Assembly: GCA_026874595.1 (NCBI GenBank) | Contig: CM049314.1 | Coordinates: forward strand, 8,612,729 to 8,676,728 | Source of the DNA: Sipunculus nudus | Lineage: Eukaryota > Annelida > Sipuncula > Golfingiida > Sipunculidae | Reading direction: 5' to 3' | DNA length: 64,000 nucleotides | In this document: positions 8,614 through 21,602 of the stretch, one piece after another | Numbering within the stretch: position 1 is the first letter of the stretch | Layout: each line of letters opens with the position of its first letter | Position numbers and translations under genes: made by a program | Notes under the pieces: model-generated | Told to the model about the DNA's origin: nothing | Database searches by the model: none | Seen by the model: only the letters and a program-made list of their open reading frames with translations

Positions 8614-11600
8614 GTATTTTTTAATGATTTTTACACTACGGTTATGTGATAGTTTGGCAGCTCTGAGGTAGTATTATGTAAAAATATACAAAGCACCAGG
8701 TTAATCTGATAAGAAAATATAACAATCTGGACTATGATGATAAAATATTATCTGTTTTATATCTATTCATTTGTTGCAAAGTTCTCAATATGGTATACTC
8801 ATATACAGTGCTGTATTTTTAAGTAAAATTACAGCATGTTTGGAACACTGTATAATTTGCATAATTGGATGTGACCTTTCTTTGTGAGGTTATCAGTGGG
8901 TGGTTGTCATGGCAACAGTACATCATAATATTAAACGTATTTGTTGTAAAACCATCATATCATGTGAGCAGCTCTGTAGGTGCTGTATTAATACTGTTTA
9001 GAAGTATCCCTGTATCACTATAATACTGCCAGTACATGGACTGTGTCCTGATGTAGTAGAGTTCACAGCTGTTTAGAAGACACTTCTCCTGTAAAGTGTG
9101 TATTGTTAAGATAACCGCAGGGGTTACTCGAGTAACCTTGTTGTTCCAGATGTCAATGTTAATGGCTGACATCCAGCAGAACAGCTTTAAATCCTTGATA
9201 CTGCCTCCAAGCCAACTATAACATGCACCATACGCTGAGCTGGACTGGACAGCTACACTGACCACAACAGCTGCTGTTTAGGAAACACAGCCCCCAGTAA
9301 AGGTGAAACAATGAGGGTTGGTCACAAGGTCCTTTGTCTTAACAGTCTTTGGTTTACATGTAAGTCTTGTATATAACAAACTACATTAGTTTATATCACA
9401 AAAGCCTCCGTGGTTACACCGGAATAATGGTTTGAACAAAACTAATGATTCACTGTCTCAATGATCTCTGGGGTTACTCCTGAGAGAACCCTTTATTTTT
9501 TCCTGTGTAGAGCCTCTGAAAATAGCTACTAGGTCTTTCCTCTTCGATGAATTATTTTGTCCCTGGATACACCAGCATAAGATCAATAGTATCAATTATC
9601 CAGCAGAACTGATCATCAAACACCAGCAGCTGTGAGGAATGACAGAATACAGTGTGGAAATCAATTTACCAATCACCTTTTTAATTTTATTTAAATAATA
9701 TATGAAAGCAGCAGCAGTGACTTTAATCCAGCACAAATGTGTGCAATATATGTGTAAGTATGCTTCTTTATACATAGGATGTGACAGGAATGTTTGCAAT
9801 GGGTTTGGACCATGCCATGTGAGCACTCAACATAGCATCAGTGAGGACTGTCTTGGCATCCTGGGTTCCTTGAAATTCTCGTTACCTACACCTGGTATTA
9901 CTCAAATAACATTATTTCTGGCACTCTTGCATCACTCAGTGTTGTGTAATCTCCAAAAAACCAACACCAATTTGAACTCAGGTCACAGCTGGAATGTGTA
10001 GAGAATTCAGCTGGTTCAGAGACGGAGAGTAATAAATGTGTCTAATTACGTAAATACAGCACTCACCCAGCTGGTAATGCTGCTGTATTTATTCAAACCG
10101 CCTTGCTTATTATCATCTCAAATACACCGCAACCTGGCCGACCACAAGATGGCCATGGGTGTGTAATGTAAACAATAAGCTTCCCCAGAGAAGCCAGGGG
10201 TCACCACTCGTGTGAAAGTAGCTTGTTTATTCAATGACTCTGGATCACCCTGAAGCAAAAATCTCCCAAAAGCTGGTTGATTTACATTCCTGGAAACTGA
10301 GTGTTTTAATCTCAAGTAGATAATACCAGAGTGACACAGTTCACTTTATATGTATGTATGCAGCACAGAATTTCTGCCTCAGAGGATGGTCTGACTCAAA
10401 ATGAGAGACTGTCATGTCATTCACATATAAGCCAATATGGTATTGTTTAACTGTAGCATACTGCTGATGACGTCAACAGATGATGTCTTGTTTTCAAAAA
10501 ATGTTACTGAATCTTTGTATAAAGCTAGATATGCCTGATAGTGAGTAATCAACTTGTATGATGCTGCGATGTCTCATCCAGTGTCAGATAACAACCAATG
10601 ACGTTCTTCCCGCTGCTAGGGCAGATAACCAATAATATTCATATTCAATTCATATAAAGTCATATCAATCTGAATAACTTTTTCTCCTTGCCAGTTGTGT
10701 CACTTTCAGATGGACACGATGGATAATATGCGTTCCCCTTTCAGAGAGTATGATTTCCTGATCTTGATGGATCCTGATATCATACAGATGTATGTATTTC
10801 CAGAGGCAGAGCTTGAGTGACGACAAACAGGAGTTCACTATATAGATGCTGTATCATACTCTCAATATCCAATCAAAACCTTATCGTGGACCAAAGTTAT
10901 AATCCATTTATAATCCTGTCACAGATCTGGCCCCTCTGAGTGTTATTTTGTATGAATATGTGCTACAGAAGACTTGAAGTCAGTGAATCTCAGAGCTGAT
11001 ATTATTCTGAGTTGATCAAAGCATGGTCTGCTTCAGTTCTTTTGAAGATAACATCGTTTTTTCTTCCCCGCTTCATTCTTTTTTCCCTGACTGAAAGCTT
11101 GCCCTAACTGGCAGACACTGGAACCTTAGCTACCCACTGATATTGGATAAAAGGACAGTTAATTCACTTGAACTCTTTGAACTATTTTTCAGAATTAATA
11201 TAGGCTCCAGTTTAGCCCACAGGAATGATAAATTAGTCTTTTCATACGGGTAGAAAATTTGTATAATAATATATAGCTGCAGATTTAACAAAATGCACAA
11301 TTGCACTTGGATGAGCAAAACCAATTCACAATGACACTAGAGATACCAGTTCCTCAATACTATTCTTGTTACCAGTAATACTATTGTTCACTTTTCTGAT
11401 TACAGCAGTAACCCAATTGAAAATGGTTGGGAAAAACTTCAGTTTCAGGTATAAGCATCAAATCCTTATAGTTCCTGCGGTGTTCTTATAGTTAATAACA
11501 ACACTTGGCCAGCATCAGAATCAAATTAAGGACGCCTCCTCATCACACAGAAGATGCTTTGGATGACTCAACATCCCACTGTGACAAGCTGAGTCACTTG

Positions 11601-13080
11601 CTGGTTCAGCCTCTGAAGACTGTTATCCTATCAGCTGTTCCTCTTATCTGATGGAATGTGCCAATTACTGTAAAGCTGTTTGTAAAATCAAGGAACTCCA
11701 AGTGTTCTAATTCCTTGTTAATTGGTTGTTTGTGGGGGCAGCAAAAGTCACAATGGAATGCAATGCCTCCCCATAGGAATTCTCAAATATTGTGATCTGG
11801 CAAATTTATTTTATGTTGACAGCATATCAGTCAAATTACATTCCAAGATATAACAAGCTAGCTCAACACAAATACTGCGCAGCCTACCTCGGTTTGTCAG
11901 CAATATGAAAGGAAGGGTTCAAACACAAGGCTCAGTAAGTTGAAAAGTGCACAGTTTTGTCTTGTAACAGCACACAACATTAATACCTGCCAGTCCTAGT
12001 GTGTGGTAACTTCTTATTCGTAAATCCAGTTAAAGGATACCAATGATTTATTAACAGATCCAAGGCTGTCCAACTTGAATACACTGACCATGATATAATT
12101 TCAACCCCTTAGGTATGGTATGGTAGCAACATTTCTGCGAAAAAAAAAATCAGCACAGTAGCAATATTATATTCTTTCCTGTATCAGCTTCAATATATTG
12201 AACAACACTGAGTATATCCCGTTAACCGTGTAATGTCACGTTTAAATCACCAGTCTCTGGTGATGTCACTCCTGCTCTGTGTTTGCTTGTTATTTTTCTC
12301 AAAATTTCCCACCTACAGGGACAGCCGTTGCTTTGACCTGAACATCCAGTAGTGTGACAGCCTGGCCTAACGTGCTGCCAAGTCTAAATATTGATGATTT
12401 CCAATGTCACACTCCACAAGCTGCGGGTATCAACAATATATAAACCTGAGAGCATCCTGTGACATCACTGTCGCCAGGAACAGCTGAGAACTAAATGTCC
12501 GGGAATTCCAGCTTTATCCTAATGTGACAGTGAGCTGATGACATCATCGACCAGGGTGTCCCGCAGACTCAGACCTTACAAACTTGGTTGAATCAATAAC
12601 GGCAGCGGTGATTCATCCATGATAATGAGGCTGCTCCTCGTGAAGCCAGAGACTCAAAACAATGTCTTAAAGCCATGACAGGAGAGAGTTATTTTTATTT
12701 TTAAAAAATAGGTCCATAACCTGTTGGTGACACTGTCTACAGAATAAGGATGAGGGAAACCATAACCAATGATAAAACAACACTGACCAATGGTCACTTT
12801 GCCTTCTTCAAGTCCCTGATTCCAGGTGTTATATGTATGGGTTAGGAATAACCCTTAAGTCATAACCTGTAATAATTAAAGAGCAGGGAGAGAATTTCTC
12901 GGGCAGCATTGAGATTTCACCATACTGTAAACCTTCAGCTCTAAAGTCGTTAACATTAGGTTATATCTCCCTGTGGAAGATAGCTCCTTACTGAATGTAC
13001 TATCATAACGCTAATAATCATACACTTTAATTATTTAAATGTTATTATTAAATTAATTTCAATTATTCATATTCTGGCTG
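8614..13080. other. PAK intron 1, no gene seen
   Basis: This region would hold the promoter if 7446-8548 is a real first exon. A TGACGTCA (CRE-type) site is at 10468-10475. No TATA-box/CpG-island pattern or exon was recognised, and short open frames here look random. Confidence 0.45.
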
Positions 13081-13410
13081 ATTTGACCTTGAAGATCAAG
13101 GTCAAGGTCACCCATTTATCAAACTCATGAAAGAACTTGGTTGAAACAATAAGTGTTTCAAATTTGAAGAAAAAATATGCAATAGTTCAAAAGTTATGGG
13201 ATTCACAAAAAATTTCTATTTCAGCCTATTTGAGTTGTTGACCTTGATGATGAATATCAAGGTCACCGGTTTTCAAACTTGTCCCAGATAATGGTAGAAA
13301 CAATTCAAATTTCAAATTTCATAAAAAAAGTTGCGAGTTATCGCGTTTACAAGAAATGACACAGACAGTGAATATGGACGTCAAATAAGACAGACCAAAC
13401 AAAGGAGGGG
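13081..13410 (+). repeat. Repeat fragment with mirrored TCAAGGTCA motifs
   Basis: Two related blocks carry TGACCTTGA and TCAAGGTCA facing each other: 13084-13092 with 13096-13104 (3-bp spacer), and 13239-13247 with 13257-13265 (9-bp spacer). The surrounding wording (gaaacaat...caaatttcaaatttc) repeats between blocks. TCAAGGTCA is the ERR/SF-1 type monomer site. The block seems to be a member of the interspersed repeats with nuclear-receptor half sites. Confidence 0.55.
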
Positions 13411-14390
13411 AGACTTAATTCGGTGACACCTTCATAATCAATTTAATTGGTTGCAAATTTGCAAAATCTATCACAAACGATTATTTATGAATATGCAAAG
13501 AAGTGATAATATCTAGAAAAAATATCTAATGCACTAATGCACACTGCAGACCATGGTTAATTTGACCCTGTAGGAAATCTATACTTTAAGTTTCTACTAA
13601 TACAAGTGAATGACCATGGTCACAACAGCCCATCTTTGTATGGTAATAAACCTTTAAAATACAGCAGTGACCGAGATTACCTCAAAAATGTGATGGGTAG
13701 TTCCTTGGGTATTACCCTAACCTTCAAATAAATTTCATAAAAAGTACTTCATAACTTTATGAATAAAGTTGCTAATGAGTCAACAAACAAGCAGGGTTCA
13801 CATTTGACCCAGGTTAAAATAATTTAACCCAAGCCAGTGTGTAAAGGATTTTACCCAGGTTTTACCCAGGGTCTTGCCCAGTGTCTGAGACAAGCCAACG
13901 ACCACCAAATTTATTGGAGGTATAAATCATCAAGTCATTTTGTACACACCATACAGACAAACAAACAGAAACCTATGATGAACATATAACCTTCCTGTTT
14001 TCATAGGCAATTAAATCATTAAAAACAATGAATAATGAATAAAATAAATAAATGTATGATAATATAAAATCCATAATATTAATAACATTTAGCCTCTGTG
14101 ATCATTTACTGCTAATTGCTTGCATAAAATATTGTTCTGTCATGATTAATGAAGAGTGAGTCAGCCTTCTCACTTAGAAGGGGAATTGAACAACAGGAAA
14201 ACGGAGGTCTGCACGTGCTTTGTGGCAGAGAGGCAGTGTAATTATTCAAACATGTAAACACGCATCATTATGAACCACAAGCCAGGTAGTCCCACGGGCA
14301 AAGCAACGTGAGGAACCTGAACAGTTCTCCACACGTCACTTTACCAGATGACTGATGGAGAAGTGTACCTGATGACCTCATGATTGAGTG

Positions 14391-14404
14391 GCGCCATCTG
14401 GTGG
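14391..14404 (-). promoter_or_regulatory. Perfect CTCF core-motif match
   Basis: On the minus strand CCACCAGATGGCGC fits the bilaterian CTCF core CCASYAGRKGGCRS at all 14 positions. It lies in the large PAK intron, outside recognised repeats. It may mark an insulator or loop anchor; occupancy is unknown. Confidence 0.45.
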
Positions 14405-16100
14405 GGCACTTCTGTAAACAGCTACTGTGACAAATCCTGCACATTGTGTAAAATCAAACAAGAGTCTCTTCAGAGGATTTTGTTAGTCAAATAGGATTTT
14501 GAAGAGTTTCAAGTTTGGAAGTGTCCATGTCAAATTAATAAATGAAGTATTTGTTAGTTTGTATCAAAAGCATGCCTTTAATCTGACAGGGGTGAAGGAT
14601 TGAAAAGCACCAATCACCAAAAAAAGGTGAAACGCCAATCTTTGTCAAAATTTACAGTTCTGCTCTGGCTGCCATTTTAGACTTTGGACAGGTCTTATAT
14701 TTTTAAATTTTAAATTATCCCTGTTAATTTGAGAAAGATCAAACATATTCTCTTTGAGTCTTTGAGATGCTGTGTGTGTGAAACAATCAATTGTGCTCTG
14801 ATAGACAAGTTGGATTTCTGGATGGCCTGTCATTCGACAGGACTGGATTGTTCACAGATGCCAGTCATCCCCATGATCACATGTATTTTGTTAGAGATAT
14901 TGCACATAAAAAAAGAGTCACTGACAGACCGGTGGATGGAAGGACAAACAAATGGAAGGACAAGATGATCACTATAGGGCCCCGCTTGAAATGTTTAAGA
15001 TAACACCTCTGGTGTCATACAAAAGATACAACAGGGGAAATATATGATTGCCTTGCTTATAGCAATACTCCTGATATATGTCAAATTGCAGGGCAATTCT
15101 TGAATCTCACAGGAACTTTTGGCCCCCAGCAGACTCTTAGAAATGTACTTTATATATACCATATTCAGAGAATACTGGCACAGTGTAAACACAACTATAT
15201 TCTGCCTGACCACAGGGATCGCATTTATTCTCAAAGTTTATGCCCAAAGGTGGCCATGCAATAGGAAGAGCTGCCAGAACAAATTTAAATCATATTGTAT
15301 TATTATATTGATATTACTTGCAGTTTTACCACATGCTCTAAGATATGTATGAACCATCAAGCATATGTTCCTCTATCTATGCCCTTAACAAATAAGCTGT
15401 GCCCAGGTTGCCATGGAGACAATCAAATGATTAGCTTCATTAAGAACAGAAGCAATAAAATTTCCCATCTCCAGGCTAAAGTTTACAAACCTCCCCATGA
15501 AAGCTTGGACCCCAGTTTGGTTTATACATTAAAAATCAATGAGAAGTTTGTTTTGTATTTCAGGGTTTTCTGCTTAAAAAGATATGATATATGACATGGC
15601 GGTTGCTCGTAAATCAATGGCTGTCTGGCTGTTATCTAAATGGTACTATCCTTTAGAGACCTGCTAAATGCTGACTCTACATTTTATGACAACTGATGAG
15701 TTATTTCTAATCCAGTGGGTTCTAGAGGTACTTGCCAGCGGCTTTCACTGTATCAATAACATAACTGACATAGCAAGCCTTCTGGCAACACCGTTACAGA
15801 CATAAATGTCTCAAGTATTTACACAATTTTTCATATGGCCAATACTGAAATGAAAGTTTATTCAGCCAAATCATGTGCAACTGATTACAGTATTCATGAT
15901 CAATGTGCATACCAAGTGTCAGGACAATCCATGAACCAACTGCTGTGATACTGGCACAACTGCTGTACCTTGGCAGTCTTAAAATATGAGTAAAAAACAT
16001 GCGAGATGAAAAAGAAAAATGGCACCACCAGTCAATAGACAATAAGGTCAACAATTTATGGAAACAGGAGCCCCGCAAACATGTGTAATATGCCTGTCTT
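14405..16100. other. PAK intron 1, no gene seen
   Basis: Only short chance open frames. A short tract with GGACAAACAAATGGAAGGACAA near 14940 resembles the degenerate GAC-rich tails of nearby repeats. Confidence 0.4.
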
Positions 16101-16640
16101 ATGTCTTGTGACCCCTGACCTCATTAAATATATGTGAAATATGCTTAGGAATTTAACTGAGATGAGAAACTCTATTGGTAAATATGTATAATGAGTTTCA
16201 TGAAAATCCACAGGATTTTTTGTTAAGTCACCACTGTGCTTCCAACATGCAGTGTCCTCTGACTTCATTAAATATGTGTGGATACTGTTCGATATTGAAC
16301 TTATTTTACTGATATTTTAGTTTTACTGATTAACATTTCTGATGAGTTTTATCATAATCCTTCATATTCTTTGTAAGTTATCGTGGTGACACCACCAAGT
16401 AGCCAAGTGACCTTTGACCTTTTTAAATATGCATGGATTTTGTTCATAATCAAACTTGGATTTTGTTCATAATCAAACTTGGATTTTGTTCATAATCAAA
16501 CTTGGGTGAGATAATCTGTTGGTAAGTATTTATGGTGAGTTCGGTGAAAATCCATCAAAGCCCCAGTAAATAATCAGCAACACTAAAAGTTACAGACAGA
16601 TGGACAGACGGATGGCGGGTATACCATAATAGCCCCATCA
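16101..16640 (+). repeat. Interspersed repeat fragment with DR1 motif and a 23-bp triplicate
   Basis: Related blocks contain TGACCTTTGACC (16408-16419), three exact tandem copies of a 23-bp unit GGATTTTGTTC... (16435-16503), and a GACAGATGGACAGACGGATG tail near 16590-16615 typical of the 3' parts of other repeats in the window. No coding capacity. Confidence 0.6.
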
Positions 16641-17570
16641 TATGACAGGCTTATAATAACCAAGATGATCACAGTGACAATTATTATAACATAAGTAAAT
16701 ATATTCTGACATATAACCTGCTCATAATCAACAACATTTAGGAGAAACTCAAAGACCAATGTCAAGGTAATAGGTCTTAAGCTTGCTTAGGAACAAGGTT
16801 GAAATAATTTATTTATCAAAATAACTTTAAAATGTAAGGAATATTTGAGTATTTCAAATGATATTGAGTTAAAAAATCATTGCACAGATAATGCCAATAG
16901 ATGATAAACAAAAACTATACATCTCCCTCCCATGGAGGGGTCACACTCACACAGTAAAAACTGAATTTCCAACAGACAGAAAAAAAAGCTGTTTATGCCA
17001 GGCAATAATAAAGCTCTATGAATTCTGCATGACATTCAAACATTTAGCCTTGGACCATACATTCATCTCCCATCAGACACTGCATTCAGAGGCTGCAAAA
17101 ATAAACAAATGACCCACTATGTCTGCATGGAGACTACCTGAAAAAGAATGGCTTCCATATAAAAGCTACAACAGTTAGGGACTAAAAAAATTGTAATTTG
17201 TATCATAATGAATTCAGTTATATCCATTAAAAGCTCATGAACCTTTCAAGTAGCAGATTAAACATTTTAGGAAGGATTTATTAGTTATGGATCAGACAGA
17301 ACCAAAACAGCATGATCATAAATATGAATGAATCTGAATAAACATACATGGGGGGATTCATGTCCATTGTAAGCACTTAATTCTGCCGACTGACTCCAGT
17401 ACTTGTTTTAAACAGATCTGCTCAATCACATAGCTGAATCACTTATTTTATGGCCTAGTGTGCTTCAAAAGCCAGCAAGCACAGCCTTCAGCTCTGACAG
17501 CTGTTATCAATTAAGGCTACTGGCAAATTCATAAATTCGTTTAGTTATTAAAGGCCAAAACTTTAAAGGT

Positions 17571-17671
17571 TTTATTAATATTATTATCATTATTCCTTTT
17601 ATTATTCCTACTATTATTATTATTCCTATTATTATTATTATTAGTATTTTATTGTAAATATTATTATTATA
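17571..17671. repeat. Degenerate (ATT)n microsatellite
   Basis: Low-complexity run of ATT/TTA triplets with interruptions. Confidence 0.8.
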
Positions 17672-18814
17672 ATGCCATATGAAATTATAGAAATAATGGT
17701 GGTGTACCAGAGCTTTGTCAATAAAGAAACATGCTCATCAAACAAATGAGAACTCACAAAACCTCTAAATTCTAAAAACTAAACTCTTTTGCACCTTTTA
17801 ATACTGCAGAGAAATCTATATTTGTGTTGCCATGGTAGTAGTAATAATTCGTAAGGTTTGGGAGGACTGCTTGAGGAGGAGTCTTAATTCTGGCCTGTGA
17901 ATCACACCGTCAGCGCTGTACTGCTACTACAACTAAGGCTGTGGTTGACTCACTGTTTACAATGCTCCTGATGAGGTGGCAGAGCTCTACTCTGACACAG
18001 ATCCCATCACCTACGGCCACTAATATTCCATTTTGATAACCTGTCTTTTTATGTATGAATTCATCCTGAAGGTATAATGCAAATGTATATGGTACACCAC
18101 TGATATTTGTTAATACAGGGGAACCTTTTTGAAATATCACCAGTGTGATAATTTTATGATAATTAAAATCATTTCATTTATCAACTGTATTTAGACATTA
18201 TAAAGTGATCAGTTCTATGTAATAAGCAGGTGTTTAGCAGACTTCTGTACAGGATATCTTTTCTTATTACAATTCAGTTTATCATATAACTGCCAGCCCT
18301 TTGATAAGTCTTAAAATAGTATTAATGTATAAGCATGTTAATGCAGTTGACTGGATTCACTTTTAAGACATCTGACAGGCAGAGATGAACTTATTAATTA
18401 ACTGTTTTAACTAAGGTGTTCACAGGATGGCAAGAAAGGTGTTGCATGTATTATACAATGTCTTGTATTAATGTTGTAAGAAATTCCTTAATTCAAATTA
18501 TCATTTTTGCAAATGTATAAATAGTGCACTGGTTGCTGTACCAGACAGTTAATTTCATAGCTATAGAGAGGGCGGTCATATAATCTGAGCTTGGATAGAG
18601 AGAGGAGACAGGAATAAAGACAGGAGTTAACACAGAGAGAGACAGAGAGAACAGAAACAGATAGTGGAAAAAGGCCAACTATCAGTTTATATTTTGGACA
18701 TTTGTTGTTGTAAAATTTGATTTAATAAACTTAGAATTAAATTTCATCTGGACTAGAGAATAATTCTGAATTCTTCTGTGTGTGAAAATCAGCAGCTTGT
18801 GAACAAACATCATA

Positions 18815-18993
18815 AACAACTGGGCAGTGACAGAAGGACCACCTCTGTCTACGAAGACCATCTGTCCATTAAGACCACCTTGAGTGAACCGAAAGCATTC
18901 ACTGATCTGTCTAATAAGAACACCTCTGAATCAAGACCACTTCTGGCCAGTCCCAAGGGTGGCCTCATAACACAGGTTTCACTGTACATGTAG
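18815..18993 (+). repeat. Interspersed repeat with GACCACCT units
   Basis: Contains repeated AAGACCACCT/GACCATCTGTC-like units, then GGTGGCCTCATAACACAGG and CACTGTACATGTAG. Related ends are seen near 25030-25070 (GGTGGTCTTTGAGACAGG, then CCATTGTAC) and 44825-44870 (ACAGGTTCTGCTGTACATGTA), so it is interspersed rather than unique. The apparent 71-residue open frame is not regarded as coding. Confidence 0.55.
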
Positions 18994-20175
18994 CCTTGCA
19001 GTGTTGAAAATTATATACAAAAAGTGACTTAATTACAATAGAGTTATAATGTACCAAAATTTTCTGGGACATTAATGATACAAATCATTCCCAATTATTT
19101 ATCAGATTATCATAACTAAATAAGGATTTATTGAAATTACATTTGTAATCCATGCAGGTGTTATGAAATGAGCACTGCAGTGCTGAAGACAACTGGAAGT
19201 GCAGTGCTCGAAGAATGACTGGTGACAACTGATCTGATGACCGTATAGTTATGATCTGATATAACTGGTTCATTAAAGATACAAACCACTACTGGAAGCT
19301 GATAAACTAATTAAATCATAATATGTATTGAAAGAACTTTTCTTCCATAGGGCTCATTGCTTTTTTTATTTAACTAGTCCTTTAAGCTGGTATTATTTTA
19401 TTATACTGTTAAGCATGGGAAGGCCTGCTGCGCCACTGTTAGGCCATCCCCTCTGAGACTGACTCCAACAGATTCTGGTCTACTGGTAATTTGATTTGTC
19501 AATCTGAGGGTAATGTATTATAACCAATCATGTCAGCTTGTCTTTAGTCTTGCTTAGCTGTAAAAGCTCTGAGTTAATAACCATGAACCCAGCTTCCCCA
19601 GCAAGACTTTGTATCTCCCCGCCCGGGATGCCACGAACAGTGATGAACAGACCTCAATCACTTTCAAGGCCATCTCCCATGCCTAGAACGACTGGCTTTC
19701 CTAGAACTGAACATGCCAGCCCTCCAGGGTTTCCTGGCTTCTATTTAATCAACAACTTCAATATAAAATATAAGGGTTCTGCAGATTAAAATTTACTTTA
19801 ATTTTTAAGCTGTGTCAAGAGTTTAAATGTTGAATAGTACAAATGGGTACATATTAACATTAGCCATGACCAATTAGATACACTTTTCAACAGGACTGAC
19901 AGTGACAGAGCTGACTTTGAACAATGATATTTGATCAAATTCGAAAATGCACTTGAGGACCATCCATACTATCATGACAATATCTCCGTGCACAAACAGC
20001 AACCTCATAATTAGGCTGAGGCCTAATGCGAACATGTGCAAAGTTTGGGAGTATGAATGGAGGTTTATTTTTAAAATTTAATATTGATCCTTTTAAGTCC
20101 TGCATATCTACCTTAGTCATTATGATTTAAGCAAAATGGACATTTCGGACCTGCAAGTTACAGACTAGGACATTT

Positions 20176-21602
20176 AAAAACTAGAATATGGGTAGTCGAC
20201 AAGCGACTATGTGTATCCGCAGAAATCAGAGTGGGACGGGTGAAGTGAGGCATGGATTAAGTGGCAAGGGGAATAGAGTGAGGTGTGTTGCATATTAGCA
20301 TGGATGTCTGCAGCGTAAACGTGAATGTAGGTGGTGCCACCTGTCATAAAATCCGAGAAACTTGTCCAGGATGTATAAACCTGCAAACTTTCAGGTGGAT
20401 AAGTCGAACCACTGCTGAGATATGAGTGATATTATCCCAAGGCAGATGAACAGATGGATGCTGTGCAAAAATGGTTGCAGGTGGCACCACCATTTTAAGT
20501 GTATGTTATAAAGCTATCAAAGGGCTACATTTGTGCAAAATTTTTAGCCTGATCAGTCAAACGGTTCCCGGGTTATGCAGGCTCATGTGTGGAAACAGAT
20601 GCACAAATGGACGCTGGGCAGCGAGGAAAGGTCAGAGGTCAACCAAAAATGAGGGGGCAGCAGTTCACATGTGACCTGATAATAAACCTGATTCGCTTAA
20701 AATGCAAATCAAGTTTTTTCAAACAGTTGAAAGATAGAGTTCCAATAATCTGGGAATTCTGCATCTAAACATTGTGTCTAGATGTCTAGACGCTGAGTCT
20801 AGATGTCTAGACATATTGTCTAGACACCCCCCAAGAGCCAGGTCAGTTGCCATGGGGATGTCTGGACCCCACCTGTTTGTACTGAGTGACTTGGCTGCTG
20901 AAACTCAGCATGTTGTCAAATCTGTTTTCAAATACAGAAAGCCTTTTTCAATTGGCTACAATGCTTTTTTAAAACTGTATTTACCCAATCTATTCTTATG
21001 AAACTGGCAGAACCCTACCACTGAATAATTCTTGTAAAGTTTAAACCAATCAGCTTAACAGTTTCATCATAAATCAGTGTATAAGCTCGAAGAGATTAAA
21101 ATTACATTTTGGCTTGTAAAAAACACATCAATGTAGGTGGCACCACCAATACCTCAATATCAGATATGACATATGTGACAAACATTGGTATAAAATTTGG
21201 TGATTATAGTTCTAGCCGTTTCTGAGATTTTAATTTAAGTGCTTTTTTTGGACAGATGACTAAGTTCAACCTCCTGTAAATCTCCAAACTGGAACCATTC
21301 GAACAAACTTGAGAGAGATTGTTCCAGGGAAATATTGGACAATTTGGCGGGACAGTTTCAGAGAAGAAGATTTTTAAAGGTTTTTAAGCTTTTTCTCTAT
21401 AAAATCTAAATTAATGCAGATACCCAATAATAAGCTCCAGGGCACCAAGTTTTTCATGTGACTAATTCTTACATGTAATTTGGAGCTGCTAGCTCCGACG
21501 GTTTCTGAATTACTACCATGGACGGCGGAAAGCCAACCCTGGACAACGGACGGTTGACGGACGACACTGTGCGATCGCATAAGCTCACAGGTTTGCTAAA
21601 AA
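20176..21602 (+). mobile_element. Large interspersed repeat R1, copy A
   Basis: It begins AAAAACTAGAATATGGGTAG and ends CGCATAAGCTCACAGG, then TTTGCTAAAAA. The same order of blocks appears at 29486-31816 in the same orientation: a start block, units with GGTGGTGCCACC-type palindromes (20330-20341, 20480-20491, 21136-21147), a GTCTAGAC cluster, CCTTTTTCAATTGGCTA, and a GACGACACTGTGCGATCGC tail. No transposase or RT was found. The element type is unknown. Confidence 0.8.
20776..20832. promoter_or_regulatory. Cluster of GTCTAGAC palindromes (Smad-type) in R1 copy A
   Basis: About 55 bp holds three exact GTCTAGAC palindromes plus two GTCTAGAT variants. GTCTAGAC is the canonical palindromic Smad3/4 binding element. 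The equivalent cluster in copy B is kept at 30990-31070. Confidence 0.45.

Noticed and set aside
18778-18993. 71-codon plus-strand frame
   Set aside because: Lies on the GACCACCT interspersed repeat, which recurs elsewhere in the window.
19538-19789. 83-codon proline-rich plus-strand frame
   Set aside because: No splice context, and the text looks like part of an interspersed repeat rather than a gene.
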